Below, one piece after another: positions 19,078 through 29,229 of a DNA stretch of 64,000 nucleotides; positions within the stretch are counted from its first letter, which is position 1; every line of letters begins with the position of its first letter. Source of the stretch: Mycolicibacterium madagascariense. GTDB taxonomy: Bacteria > Actinomycetota > Actinomycetes > Mycobacteriales > Mycobacteriaceae. The translations under genes and the position numbers were made by a program. Location of the stretch: the NCBI RefSeq assembly GCF_010729665.1, contig NZ_AP022610.1:3658001-3722000 (forward strand). The letters run 5' to 3'. The notes under the pieces are model-generated. The model saw only the letters and a program-made list of their open reading frames with translations. It was not told the DNA's origin and searched no databases.

Positions 19078-20202
19078 CTATGCGTCCTTCTCTAGATTCC
19101 ATGGATCCGTGCGGATCTGGCTGACGCGCACGTCGAGCGCGTCGCCGAACTGCGCGCTGAGCAGCGCGCCGGCTTGGTGGCACCACGGGTATTCACTGGC
19201 CCAGTGCGCGACGTCGACGAGGGCGACGTCGGAGACCCGCAGGTGCTCGTCGGCGGGATGGTGCCGCAGATCCGCCGTGACGTAGGCGTCCACACCCGCC
19301 GAGGCCACCGTGTGCAGCAGCGAGTCCCCCGCTCCCCCGCACACCGCGACGCGGCCGATCACCGCATCGGGATCCCCCGCGGCGCGGACTCCCCACGACG
19401 TGGCGGGCAGCCCGCGGGAGACCCGGGACACGAACTGCGACAGGGTTTCTCGCGCAGGCAGCGCGCAGATGCGGCCGATGCCGACGTCGGAGGGCAGCGG
19501 CGCGAGCGCGAGCACGTCGAAGGCGGGCTCCTCGTAGGGGTGCGCGGCCCGCAGCGCGGCCAGGACTGCGCCGCGGCGGCCCGCGGGCGCGACCATCTCG
19601 ATCCTGTCCTCGGCCACGTGCTCGACCGATCCCACGGTCCCGATGGCCGGGGACGCGCCGTCCAGTGGCAGGAACTGACCGCTGCCCGCGACGCTCCAAC
19701 TGCAGTGCGCGTAGTCACCGATGTGGCCGGCTCCGGCGTCGAACATGGCCTCGCGCACGGGTTTTGCGTACTCCGGGGGGACGAACACCGCCCACTTGTC
19801 GAGGTGCTCGCCGGCGTCGGCCGGGGACAGCACGCCCTCGACGACCAGACCGAGCGCCTCGGCGAGGGCGTCCGACACGCCGGGAGCCGCGGAGTCGGCG
19901 TTGGTATGAGCGGTGAAGAGGGCACTGCCGCGGCGGATGAGGCCGTGCACGATGGCGCCCTTCGCCGTGTGAGCGGCCACCGAGTCCACGCCCCGAAGCA
20001 GCAGCGGATGGTGCGACAGCAGCAGGCCGCGCTCGGGTGTCTCGGCGACGGTGGCCGCGGTGGCGTCGACCACGATCGTCACCGAGTCGACCGATTCGCT
20101 CGCGTCGCCGCAGACCAGCCCGACGGAGTCCCAGTCGGCCGCCAGGTGCGGCGGGTAGGCGGCCTCGAGCACGCCGATGACGTCGGACAGTCGCGCGCTC
20201 AC
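19078..20202 (-). CDS. Nif3-like dinuclear metal-centre protein (Rv2230c-like)
   Basis: 374 residues of the Nif3/YbgI family (GTP cyclohydrolase I type 2 homologue), forming toroidal hexamers with two metals per subunit. Metal ligands are visible in [11 protein letters not shown] near residue 80 and in the C-terminal HHPADEH and DVAHWASE segments. A PII-like insert domain lies between about residues 130 and 240. The molecular function is not established in any bacterium. First gene of a minus-strand operon with the zinc-ribbon and RNase H genes. In M. tuberculosis cobC follows upstream; it is absent here. Confidence 0.92.
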   Translation of the reverse strand: MSARLSDVIGVLEAAYPPHLAADWDSVGLVCGDASESVDSVTIVVDATAATVAETPERGLLLSHHPLLLRGVDSVAAHTAKGAIVHGLIRRGSALFTAHTNADSAAPGVSDALAEALGLVVEGVLSPADAGEHLDKWAVFVPPEYAKPVREAMFDAGAGHIGDYAHCSWSVAGSGQFLPLDGASPAIGTVGSVEHVAEDRIEMVAPAGRRGAVLAALRAAHPYEEPAFDVLALAPLPSDVGIGRICALPARETLSQFVSRVSRGLPATSWGVRAAGDPDAVIGRVAVCGGAGDSLLHTVASAGVDAYVTADLRHHPADEHLRVSDVALVDVAHWASEYPWCHQAGALLSAQFGDALDVRVSQIRTDPWNLEKDA

Positions 20203-20306
20203 CGCGAGGTACCCGCCGTCGTGGCGGCCCGCGGTGCCACACCGCGGCTCCGCGCTTCGAACGACCGGGAAGGACTGCCCACAAGAAGACAGTAGACAAT
20301 GGACGG

Positions 20307-20954
20307 GTGAGCCCCCAGCTAGTCATATTCGATCTCGACGGCACGCTGACCGATTCCGCCGCGGGGATCGTGGCGAGCTTCCGGCACGCGCTCGACGAGA
20401 TCGGGGCCCCGGTGCCCGACGGCGACCTCGCCGGCCGAGTCGTCGGGCCGCCCATGCACCAGACGCTGACCGCGATGGGACTCGGCGCCAAGGCCCACGA
20501 GGCGTTCGCCGCCTACCGCGCGGACTACACCGCCAGGGGGTGGTCGAACAACAGCCTCTTCGACGGCATCGAAGACCTGCTCGTCGACCTGCGCGCGGCC
20601 GGCGTGCGCCTCGCGGTCGCCACGTCGAAGAACGAGGTGACGGCGCGGCGCATCGTCGAGCACTTCGGCATCGACGGCTACTTCGAGGTGATCGCCGGGG
20701 CCAGCACCGACGGCGTCCGCTCGGCGAAGGCCGACGTGCTCGCCCACGCCCTCGCGCAGCTGGCACCGCTGCCGGAACACGTGCTCATGGTGGGCGATCG
20801 CTCCCATGACGTCGTCGGCGCGGCGGCACACGGCATCGACACCGTCGTCGTCGAATGGGGTTATGGCGCAACGGACTTCGGGCAACCCGATTCCGTGGTC
20901 GCCTTCCGGCACGTGGCCACGATGGCCGACCTGCGGGAGGTGCTGGGTGTCTAG
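20307..20954 (+). CDS. ptkA: HAD-superfamily protein, PtkA orthologue (short form)
   Basis: 215-residue haloacid-dehalogenase-fold protein. Motif I is [10 protein letters not shown], motif II VATSKN, motif III region KADVLAHAL and motif [10 protein letters not shown]. tuberculosis PtkA (Rv2232) is described as a protein tyrosine kinase acting on PtpA, but has an extra N-terminal disordered region of about 75 residues that is missing here. GTG 20307 is the start; GACAAT (20295-20300) six bases upstream suggests a leaderless mRNA. Overlaps ptpA by eight bases, which supports a shared function. Hydrolase activity (phosphoglycolate phosphatase-like) remains an alternative. Confidence 0.85.
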   Translation: MSPQLVIFDLDGTLTDSAAGIVASFRHALDEIGAPVPDGDLAGRVVGPPMHQTLTAMGLGAKAHEAFAAYRADYTARGWSNNSLFDGIEDLLVDLRAAGVRLAVATSKNEVTARRIVEHFGIDGYFEVIAGASTDGVRSAKADVLAHALAQLAPLPEHVLMVGDRSHDVVGAAAHGIDTVVVEWGYGATDFGQPDSVVAFRHVATMADLREVLGV

Positions 20955-21444
20955 CCCACCGCTGCACGTGACGTTCGTCTGCTCGGGAAACATCTGCCGC
21001 TCACCGATGGCCGAGAAGATGCTCGCCCACCAACTCACCGAGCGGGGCCTCGCCGACGCCGTGCGCGTGACGAGTGCCGGCACAGGTGGTTGGCACGTCG
21101 GGGAACCCACTCACGAACTGGCCGCCCGCGTGCTGCGGGAGCACGGGTACCCGACCGCGCACAGCGCGTCGCTCCTCGACGACGACCACAGGGATGCCGA
21201 CCTGGTCGTCGCCATGGGGCGCAACCACCTCCGCATCCTGCACGACCAGGGGGTGGCACCGGAGCGGGTCCGCATGATGCGATCCTTCGATCCGCGCTCG
21301 GGCGCCCATCCCCTTGACGTCGAGGACCCCTACTACGGAACCGTCGAGGACTTCGAGGAGACCCTGGCGGTCATCGAGGCGTCGCTGCCGGGACTGCACG
21401 ACTGGATCGACGACCAACTCGAGCAGCGGGACGTCGCGAGCTGA
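20947..21444 (+). CDS. ptpA: Low-molecular-weight protein tyrosine phosphatase PtpA
   Basis: 165 residues. The P-loop CSGNICRS lies near residues 11-18 with nucleophilic Cys and Arg, and the general acid Asp is in EDPYYG near residue 128. M. tuberculosis PtpA is secreted into macrophages and blocks phagosome acidification; in an environmental species it more likely acts on bacterial targets. GTG 20947 is chosen because homology starts there; it overlaps the end of ptkA. The stop overlaps the SURF1 start (TGATG-type junction), so ptkA-ptpA-SURF1 form one transcription unit. Confidence 0.94.
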   Translation: MSSPPLHVTFVCSGNICRSPMAEKMLAHQLTERGLADAVRVTSAGTGGWHVGEPTHELAARVLREHGYPTAHSASLLDDDHRDADLVVAMGRNHLRILHDQGVAPERVRMMRSFDPRSGAHPLDVEDPYYGTVEDFEETLAVIEASLPGLHDWIDDQLEQRDVAS

Positions 21445-22268
21445 TGCGCCGGTTGACGTTCCTGTTCAAGCCCCAGTGGCTGGCGCTGTACGTCGTCGCC
21501 ATCGCGTTCGCCTATCTCTGCTTCACGGTGCTGGCGCCCTGGCAGCTCGGCAAGAACACCAGGACCTCGCGCGAGAACGATCAGATCGCCCGCTCGCTGT
21601 CCCAGGCCCCGGTACCGGTGAGCAGCCTTCTGCCGCAACAGGATTCGTCCGCGGCCGGCGCGCAGTGGCGCCAGGTGACGGCGACCGGCCGGTATCAGAC
21701 CGACGCCCAGGTGCTCGCCAGACTCCGGGTCGTGGACGGGCATCCCGCCTACGAGGTGCTGCTGCCGTTCCACGTAGACGGGGGCCCCACCGTGCTCGTC
21801 GACCGTGGCTACGTCAAACCCGTCAAGGGCGAGAGCGTGCCCGAGTTCGCCGCCGCACCGAGCGGCCCCGTCACCATCACCGCGCGTCTGCGGGACTCCG
21901 AGGGCGTCGTCGCGGGCAAGGATCCGTTCCGCCAAGACGGTCTGCAGCAGGTGTACTCCATCAACGTCCCGCAGATATCCGCCGTCACCGGTGTGCCCCT
22001 GGCGGGGTCCTACCTGCAACTCGTCGGGGACCAGCCCGGCGGTCTCGGCACGATCGGACTGCCGCACCTCGACGCCGGACCCTTCCTGTCCTACGGCATC
22101 CAGTGGATCGCGTTCGGCATCATCGCGCCGATCGGCGTCGGCTACTTCGTGTTCGCCGAGGTCAGGCAGCGTCGCCTCGAAAGGACGCAGATCGAGTCGC
22201 GGGCCACCGACCCCGCGCCGCTCACGACCGAGGAGAAGCTCGCCGACCGGTACGGCAGGCGGTCATAG
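21444..22268 (+). CDS. SURF1 family cytochrome oxidase assembly protein
   Basis: 274 residues matching Rv2235. One membrane segment near the N-terminus (WLALYVVAIAFAYLCFTVLAPWQLG) and one near the C-terminus (GIQWIAFGIIAPIGVGYFVFA) flank an extracytoplasmic domain, the SURF1 layout. SURF1 assists haem a insertion and assembly of cytochrome c oxidase. The WQLG motif at the end of the first helix is characteristic. Start codon shares a base with the ptpA stop. Its 3' end overlaps the convergent marR gene by six bases. Confidence 0.92.
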   Translation: MRRLTFLFKPQWLALYVVAIAFAYLCFTVLAPWQLGKNTRTSRENDQIARSLSQAPVPVSSLLPQQDSSAAGAQWRQVTATGRYQTDAQVLARLRVVDGHPAYEVLLPFHVDGGPTVLVDRGYVKPVKGESVPEFAAAPSGPVTITARLRDSEGVVAGKDPFRQDGLQQVYSINVPQISAVTGVPLAGSYLQLVGDQPGGLGTIGLPHLDAGPFLSYGIQWIAFGIIAPIGVGYFVFAEVRQRRLERTQIESRATDPAPLTTEEKLADRYGRRS

Positions 22269-22760
22269 CTGCTCGGAGCGCTCCGGGATCCTGGCGGTGG
22301 TCATCGCCTCGATGAATGCGCGCAGCACGCGGTGGGCGGCCTCGAGATCGGCGTCGGGAACACCGTCCAACGCCATGTCCCCCGCCTCGCCGAAGCCCGC
22401 GAACAGGGTCTGCGCGATGTCCCTGCCGTGGTCGGCGTGGCGGAGGATGACCCGGCGCCGGTCGGTGGGGTCGGTCTCACGGCACAGGTGGTCCTGGCCC
22501 ACCATGCGGTCCACCAGGTAGGTGATGGCCGCGCCGGACAGACCCATCCTGTCGCGCAGATCGCCCGCGGAGAGCGCCATACCGTTGGCCTCGGCGACCA
22601 TGACGAACAGCAGGGCCCGAAACTCGTTGATCGACAACCCGTTCTGCTCGCAGAATGCCGCTGCGATCCAGCCCGACTCCGACGTCAGGTCCCTCAGGTC
22701 GACGCCGAGCAGCCACTCCAGGTCCGCGCGTATCGGTGCCGACGTCGGTTCGGGATCCAT
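22263..22760 (-). CDS. MarR family transcriptional regulator
   Basis: 165 residues with a winged helix-turn-helix: LSINEFRALLFVMVAEANG, then GDLRDRMGLSGAAITYLVDRMVGQDHLCRE, and the wing DRRRVILRHADHG. ATG 22760 is chosen because AGAGGGG lies just upstream; the frame extends further but without support. No target is evident: neighbours are SURF1 (convergent) and a CsbD-like gene on the same strand upstream. In M. tuberculosis cobD occupies this position instead. Confidence 0.9.
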   Translation of the reverse strand: MDPEPTSAPIRADLEWLLGVDLRDLTSESGWIAAAFCEQNGLSINEFRALLFVMVAEANGMALSAGDLRDRMGLSGAAITYLVDRMVGQDHLCRETDPTDRRRVILRHADHGRDIAQTLFAGFGEAGDMALDGVPDADLEAAHRVLRAFIEAMTTARIPERSEQL

Positions 22761-22833
22761 GGCTGCCCCTCTACGCGTCGGGCCGGGTGGGCACCTCACT
22801 GTAGTCAGGTGCCCGGTACGCGCAAACGACAAC

Positions 22834-22866
22834 GGCGGAATGCCCTCTGCGCGAGGACATTCCGCC
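22834..22866 (-). terminator. Terminator hairpin of the CsbD-like gene
   Basis: GGCGGAATG (22834-22842) pairs with CATTCCGCC (22858-22866), with further partial pairing of CCTC/GAGG in the loop. It begins 25 bases after the stop of the minus-strand CsbD-like gene and before the marR start region. Confidence 0.7.
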
Positions 22867-22890
22867 GGGTCGGTGCAGTCGTGAAGGTGG

Positions 22891-23121
22891 CTACTCGGCT
22901 GCCTTCTGGCGCGCTTCGGCGGCCTTCTCGGCACTGCGAGCCGCTTCGGCCTCGCCTTCCTTCTTGGCGACGTCGCGCTGCGCCTCGGCCTTGTCCTGCT
23001 GGGCCTCGCCTTCCTTCTTCAGGTCGTCACGATCGGTGACGATGCCGGCGACTTCCTTGACCTTGCCCTTGACGTCTTCGACGATGCCCTTGGCTGCTTC
23101 TTCGGGTCCGCTGTCTCCCAT
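22891..23121 (-). CDS. CsbD-like small stress protein
   Basis: 76 residues, highly charged and helical, without cysteines or membrane segments. It begins with a CsbD-like EEAAKGIVEDVKGKVKEVAG stretch and continues as an Ala/Glu/Lys-rich helix. Related mycobacterial proteins are annotated as CsbD family or microaggregate-binding protein 1. CsbD of B. subtilis is a general stress protein of unknown mechanism. ATG 23121 is preceded by a strong AGGAAAGGA site. A sigma-F-like promoter lies upstream and a hairpin terminator downstream, so it looks like a monocistronic stress gene. Confidence 0.85.
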   Translation of the reverse strand: MGDSGPEEAAKGIVEDVKGKVKEVAGIVTDRDDLKKEGEAQQDKAEAQRDVAKKEGEAEAARSAEKAAEARQKAAE

Positions 23122-23158
23122 GACGAGTCCTTTCCTAGTCGACGTTGTCAGTTCGTCT

Positions 23159-23184
23159 CTACCCGTCGACGCCGCCGACTGAAC
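23159..23184 (-). promoter_or_regulatory. Sigma-F-type promoter of the CsbD-like gene
   Basis: Read on the minus strand: GTTC (23184 to 23181), 16 bases, then GGGTAG (23164 to 23159). This is close to the mycobacterial sigma-F pattern GTTT-N15-17-GGGTAT. Transcription from about 23152 would give a leader of about 30 bases with AGGAAAGGA before the ATG. CsbD genes are under the related sigma-B in Bacillus, which makes the match biologically sensible. Confidence 0.5.
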
Positions 23185-23341
23185 ATTTTGGTGACGCGGG
23201 CGACGGATCTGCGTGGGAGCCGGGGGGCCGACGTGCTGTTGGCGGTGGGCGGCGGTGGCCGCCGAGGGTGGACGGTGGCGTCGGTAGGAAGCAATACGAT
23301 CCAGGGGCCGCAACGTCTCGTAGACGACGCACACCAGGCCG

Positions 23342-23488
23342 TCAGGCGCGTGCTTCGACCCACTCGATCAGCCGACGCCGGCGTTCTGCCGCGCGCTCGG
23401 GATTCTGCTCCGCGTCACGTTCGGCGGCATCGGCTTCCGCCCAGGCGCGACGCATGTCGGCGTCATGGAACTCGACGGTCTTGGCCAT
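23342..23488 (-). CDS. 48-residue small charged protein
   Basis: Starts MAKTVEFHDADMRRAW and ends LIEWVEARA; rich in Ala, Arg and Glu and predicted helical. ATG 23488 has a strong GGAAGGGG site seven to twelve bases upstream, and codon third positions are G/C-rich like real genes here. No known domain is recognised. The region 23122-23341 upstream of the csbD-like gene otherwise shows only that gene's promoter. Confidence 0.6.
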   Translation of the reverse strand: MAKTVEFHDADMRRAWAEADAAERDAEQNPERAAERRRRLIEWVEARA

Positions 23489-23555
23489 CACGCACCCCTT
23501 CCGGAACGACACCAGGATAGTTGGGCGCTACGACGAAGACCCATTGGACACATCT

Positions 23556-24413
23556 TCAGTTCCCTCGCTGCTGGGAGGCTTTGGTGATGCGGGCGGGTGT
23601 CATCGACGTGGCTTCGGCAGCGGCAAGCAGGTGAGCAAGCACCTTGATCGATGCGACGTCTGACAGCGAGAATCCCTCGGCCTCAAGCGTGTTGGCCGTC
23701 AGCATGCCGAAGGCCAGTTTGTCGGCGCGAACTGCGACCGACACGAACGACCTGTACTGCCGATTCCTCGAGGCGTCCCACGAGTCGGGAACCGTGGCGT
23801 TCGTGTCGTTGCTGGACTCGACGTCGCCGCTGTCTATCAGGGTCCATACCCCCTGGTCACCTCCATGGCCCTCGATGAACTCGCTCGTGAAGGCGTCCTC
23901 GCGATTTCGCGAGTCGCTGTAGGGGCCCGACCGCATCACCCGGGATCGGGCAGCCAGGTCTTGGACCCGAAAGTAGGCGGCGCGTGGCGCTTCGCTCTGG
24001 ACCAGATCGCAGACCTTGCTGACGATCGACGTACGAAACCCGCTGATCTCTGCGTCCTTGGATGCCTGATCCAGCACGGAGAGTCGGCGCAGCTTGTCGG
24101 CAGTGCCGAGCATGGCTCCATTGATGAGAAGCGACGTCCGACGAGACTCCGCTTTCAAGGCTTGGTCGAGCGACGCCCGCTCGTGTTCCTGTTGGAGCTT
24201 GAACGCGCGCTCGTTCCCGAACTTGAAGAAGCCGACGACGGCGGTCGACACCGCGAGGCTGGCCGCCAGGATCCGCACACCTACGAGCCAATTGCCCGGC
24301 GGAACGAGACTGACCGCGAAGGTGGCCGCCGCCGTCAGAACGGCCACCACCGCCAGCGCGAAGGTGAAGACGACCGCCTGATCCTTGACGGGCTTCGTCT
24401 GCTCCATCGGCAC
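23556..24413 (-). CDS. Membrane protein with GAF-like sensor domain
   Basis: 285 residues. Two membrane helices (about 14-34, FTFALAVVAVLTAAATFAV, and 43-63, VRILAASLAVSTAVVGFF) are followed by a short coiled coil (about 66-95) and a cytoplasmic domain with GAF-like features: FRVQDLAARSRVMRSG, SVAVRADKLAFGMLTANTLEAEGFSLSDVASIKVLAHLLAAA. Such proteins usually sense a ligand, but no output domain is present. GTG 24413 or ATG 24407 may start it. Codon use is looser than in its neighbours, and a tRNA-like remnant lies just upstream, so it may belong to an integrated segment. Function unknown. Confidence 0.75.
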   Translation of the reverse strand: MPMEQTKPVKDQAVVFTFALAVVAVLTAAATFAVSLVPPGNWLVGVRILAASLAVSTAVVGFFKFGNERAFKLQQEHERASLDQALKAESRRTSLLINGAMLGTADKLRRLSVLDQASKDAEISGFRTSIVSKVCDLVQSEAPRAAYFRVQDLAARSRVMRSGPYSDSRNREDAFTSEFIEGHGGDQGVWTLIDSGDVESSNDTNATVPDSWDASRNRQYRSFVSVAVRADKLAFGMLTANTLEAEGFSLSDVASIKVLAHLLAAAEATSMTPARITKASQQRGN

Positions 24414-24515
24414 CGCGGCAGCATGGCATACAGGGGCGACGTCACCGCCTGATGCGCGCCTACTCGTGCAACGTCGGACCCCTTGCCGTGCCCATGACGC
24501 GGATGCGAATCTCCT

Positions 24516-24540
24516 TGGGCATCAGGGGAGTCGAACCCCA
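24516..24540 (-). other. tRNA 3'-end-like remnant (possible attachment-site scar)
   Basis: On the minus strand TGGGGTTCGACTCCCC forms a tRNA T-arm (GGGG, TTCGACT loop, CCCC), followed by GATGCCCA, resembling an acceptor strand plus discriminator. No matching 5' half (GGGCATC) is found at the expected distance, so it is not a complete tRNA. It lies between the GAF-like gene and the intact tRNA-Val. Confidence 0.45.
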
Positions 24541-24583
24541 TCGGGATCCGCGGACACGAGATCCAGAGATATGAGTTCGATGG

Positions 24584-24658
24584 TGGTGGGCGCGGAGGGG
24601 ATCGAACCCACGACCGCTGGTGTGTAAAACCAGAGCTCTACCACTGAGCTACACGCCC
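24584..24658 (-). tRNA. tRNA-Val (anticodon TAC)
   Basis: Cloverleaf is readable on the minus strand. Acceptor 5' GGGCGTG pairs with 3' CGCGCCC, with discriminator A and an encoded CCA (24586 to 24584). The D-arm is AGCTCAGTGGTAGAGCT, the anticodon stem CTGGT/ACCAG has loop TTTACAC giving anticodon TAC (valine), and the T-arm has loop TTCGATC. It lies 13 bases upstream of the end of ahpE. Confidence 0.96.
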
Positions 24659-24671
24659 GTGCTCGGGCAGG

Positions 24672-25154
24672 CTACACGGCGGGCGGGTGCGACGGGAAAT
24701 CCTGCCGGGCAGTCAGGCTGGCCAGTGCGGCCGCCCAGACCGACGGTTCGCGCAGCTCTCCTGGCCCCTTCATCTGGGCGAAGGTGATGACCCCCGTGCG
24801 GTGCACGGCGAAGGTGCCGCGGTTGGCGACGCCCGTTGCCTCGTCGAACACCCCGTAGGCCTGGGCCACCGCTCCGTGCGGCCAGAAGTCGGACAGTATC
24901 GGCATGGTGAGGCCTTGCTGGTTGGCCCAGACCTTGTGCGTCGGCGGGGGGCCGACGGAGACGGTGAGTACGCGGGGATCGTCGCCGAGGTGATCGCGGA
25001 TGTCGGCGAGTTCGCGTGCGCAGATGCCAGTGAAGGCGAGCGGGAAGAACACCAGGAGCACGTCGTCGACGCGCAGTCGCGCACTCAGCGTGACCGGTCG
25101 TCCGTGCTGATCCTTCAGCGTGAAGTCGGGCGCGTCGGCGCCAACGTCCAACAC
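24672..25154 (-). CDS. ahpE: One-cysteine peroxiredoxin AhpE
   Basis: 160 residues closely matching Rv2238c. Reduces hydrogen peroxide, peroxynitrite and fatty-acid hydroperoxides; the peroxidatic Cys is in FFPLAFTGICARELADIRD near residue 48. SVGPPPTHKVWA and LSDFWPHGAVAQAYGVFDE are AhpE hallmarks. No resolving Cys is present, so reduction must come from mycothiol/mycoredoxin, as shown for the M. tuberculosis enzyme. GTG 25154 starts one base after the stop of the DUF3052 gene, indicating cotranscription. Confidence 0.95.
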   Translation of the reverse strand: MLDVGADAPDFTLKDQHGRPVTLSARLRVDDVLLVFFPLAFTGICARELADIRDHLGDDPRVLTVSVGPPPTHKVWANQQGLTMPILSDFWPHGAVAQAYGVFDEATGVANRGTFAVHRTGVITFAQMKGPGELREPSVWAAALASLTARQDFPSHPPAV

Positions 25155-25155
25155 G

Positions 25156-25578
25156 CTAGCGCCGCGGCGCGGACTTCGACTTCGGCTGGACCAGCCTGCT
25201 GGCGATCCAGTCGCCCAGGTTGGCCGACGAGGTCTGCACGAGACCTGCGGTGGGGGCGGATTCGGCGATGTCGGCGGGGCGCACGTGTCCGGGGTGGCCC
25301 GTCTTGGGCGTCACGACCCAGACGACACCGTCCTCGGCCAGCGGCGTGATGGCGTCCATCAGACGGTCGACGAGATCGCCGTCGTCGTCGCGCCACCAGA
25401 GGAGGACGACGTCGACGACCTCCTCGGCGTCCTCGTCGAGGAGCTCGCTGCCGCTTGCGTCCTCGATGTCGAACCGGATGTCGTCATCGGTGTCCTCGTC
25501 CCAACCCAGCTCTTGGACGACCTGATTCTTCTCGATGCCCAGCTTTCGGGCGTAGTTCGGCGAGTCCGCCGCAACCAC
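25156..25578 (-). CDS. DUF3052 family protein (Rv2239c-like)
   Basis: 140 residues, strongly acidic: LGWDEDTDDDIRFDIEDASG, then a long DEDAEEVVDVVLLWWRDDDGDLVD. It ends in a basic SKSAPRR tail. The family is confined to actinobacteria and has no known activity. Start is GTG 25578, five bases after a perfect AAGGAGG site; the longer open frame lacks such a signal. It is directly upstream of ahpE with a one-base gap, suggesting a linked, perhaps redox-related, role (inference). Confidence 0.9.
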   Translation of the reverse strand: MVAADSPNYARKLGIEKNQVVQELGWDEDTDDDIRFDIEDASGSELLDEDAEEVVDVVLLWWRDDDGDLVDRLMDAITPLAEDGVVWVVTPKTGHPGHVRPADIAESAPTAGLVQTSSANLGDWIASRLVQPKSKSAPRR

Positions 25579-25662
25579 CGTTTCCTCCTTCAGCCAGCGT
25601 GTCAGCTTTGCCCTATCGTCGCACGCCTTGGGCACTTACCCGACGTCTGGCGCTCCGAAGCA

Positions 25663-26214
25663 TCAATATGCGGCATCGCAGGCCGTCCCTGCGGCCGTCT
25701 TCGCGTCGTTCAGTTGGCGGATCGCGCCGTTGAACTCGTCGGGGCCCGGGTTGCGCGTCAGCACGACGGCCAACTGCCGCGCCGAGTCGACCCACCCGTT
25801 GAGCGCATTGGTCAGATCGGGCGACAGCGGCGCGGACAGGCTTCCCGCGACCTGGTCAGCGCTCTGATTCAGCGAATCCACCGCGGGCCCAATCTTGCTC
25901 GACGCGTCGGGCGCGTCGTCGTTGTAGGCCTCCACGTACGTGTTCACCGCCTGCACGGAGGCATTGCTGCTGTCCCCGAGGGCATCGCAGGACGTATGCA
26001 CGGCGGCCTTGGTCACCGCCACCTGGCGGGCGGACTCGGAGGCCGCGCTCGCCGAGCTGACCGACGCGCGGTACTCGGGAGCCTGCGCACTGTCGACCCG
26101 CGCCACCCCCTGGGTGAGGGAGCTACACCCCACGACGATCATCGCCAGGGCAGCGAGGCTGCCGGCCACCATGCCGGCCACGCGCAGTCGCCCGCCGTGC
26201 CACAACGTACTCAC
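25663..26214 (-). CDS. Lipoprotein of unknown function (Rv2240c-like)
   Basis: 183 residues. The signal sequence AGMVAGSLAALAMIVVGC ends in a lipobox, so the mature protein would be a membrane-anchored lipoprotein starting at Cys30. The rest is Ala/Ser-rich and helical with two further Cys (CDALGD and CDAAY) that may pair. No catalytic motif is visible. GTG 26214 is used. It lies between the DUF3052 gene and the divergent aceE, matching the position of Rv2240c. Confidence 0.85.
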   Translation of the reverse strand: MSTLWHGGRLRVAGMVAGSLAALAMIVVGCSSLTQGVARVDSAQAPEYRASVSSASAASESARQVAVTKAAVHTSCDALGDSSNASVQAVNTYVEAYNDDAPDASSKIGPAVDSLNQSADQVAGSLSAPLSPDLTNALNGWVDSARQLAVVLTRNPGPDEFNGAIRQLNDAKTAAGTACDAAY

Positions 26215-26388
26215 AGTTTCCGACGGTACCGGTTGGCCCCACCGGTCGCCGGGTCATTCCTCCTATGCCAACCCCGGCCGCCCGAGTACGGCACGATGGG
26301 GGCACGATGGACACGACGCTGGACACAGCGCCGAAATCGCGGGTGACGGGGCCACGAGCCCCCGATCACGCCTACCGAGGAGCCGTAG

Positions 26389-29181
<2,793 letters not shown>

Positions 29182-29229
29182 CGCCGCGGGTTGGAGGTTG
29201 TCTCCAGAAATGGGGCGTAGTTTTTAGGG

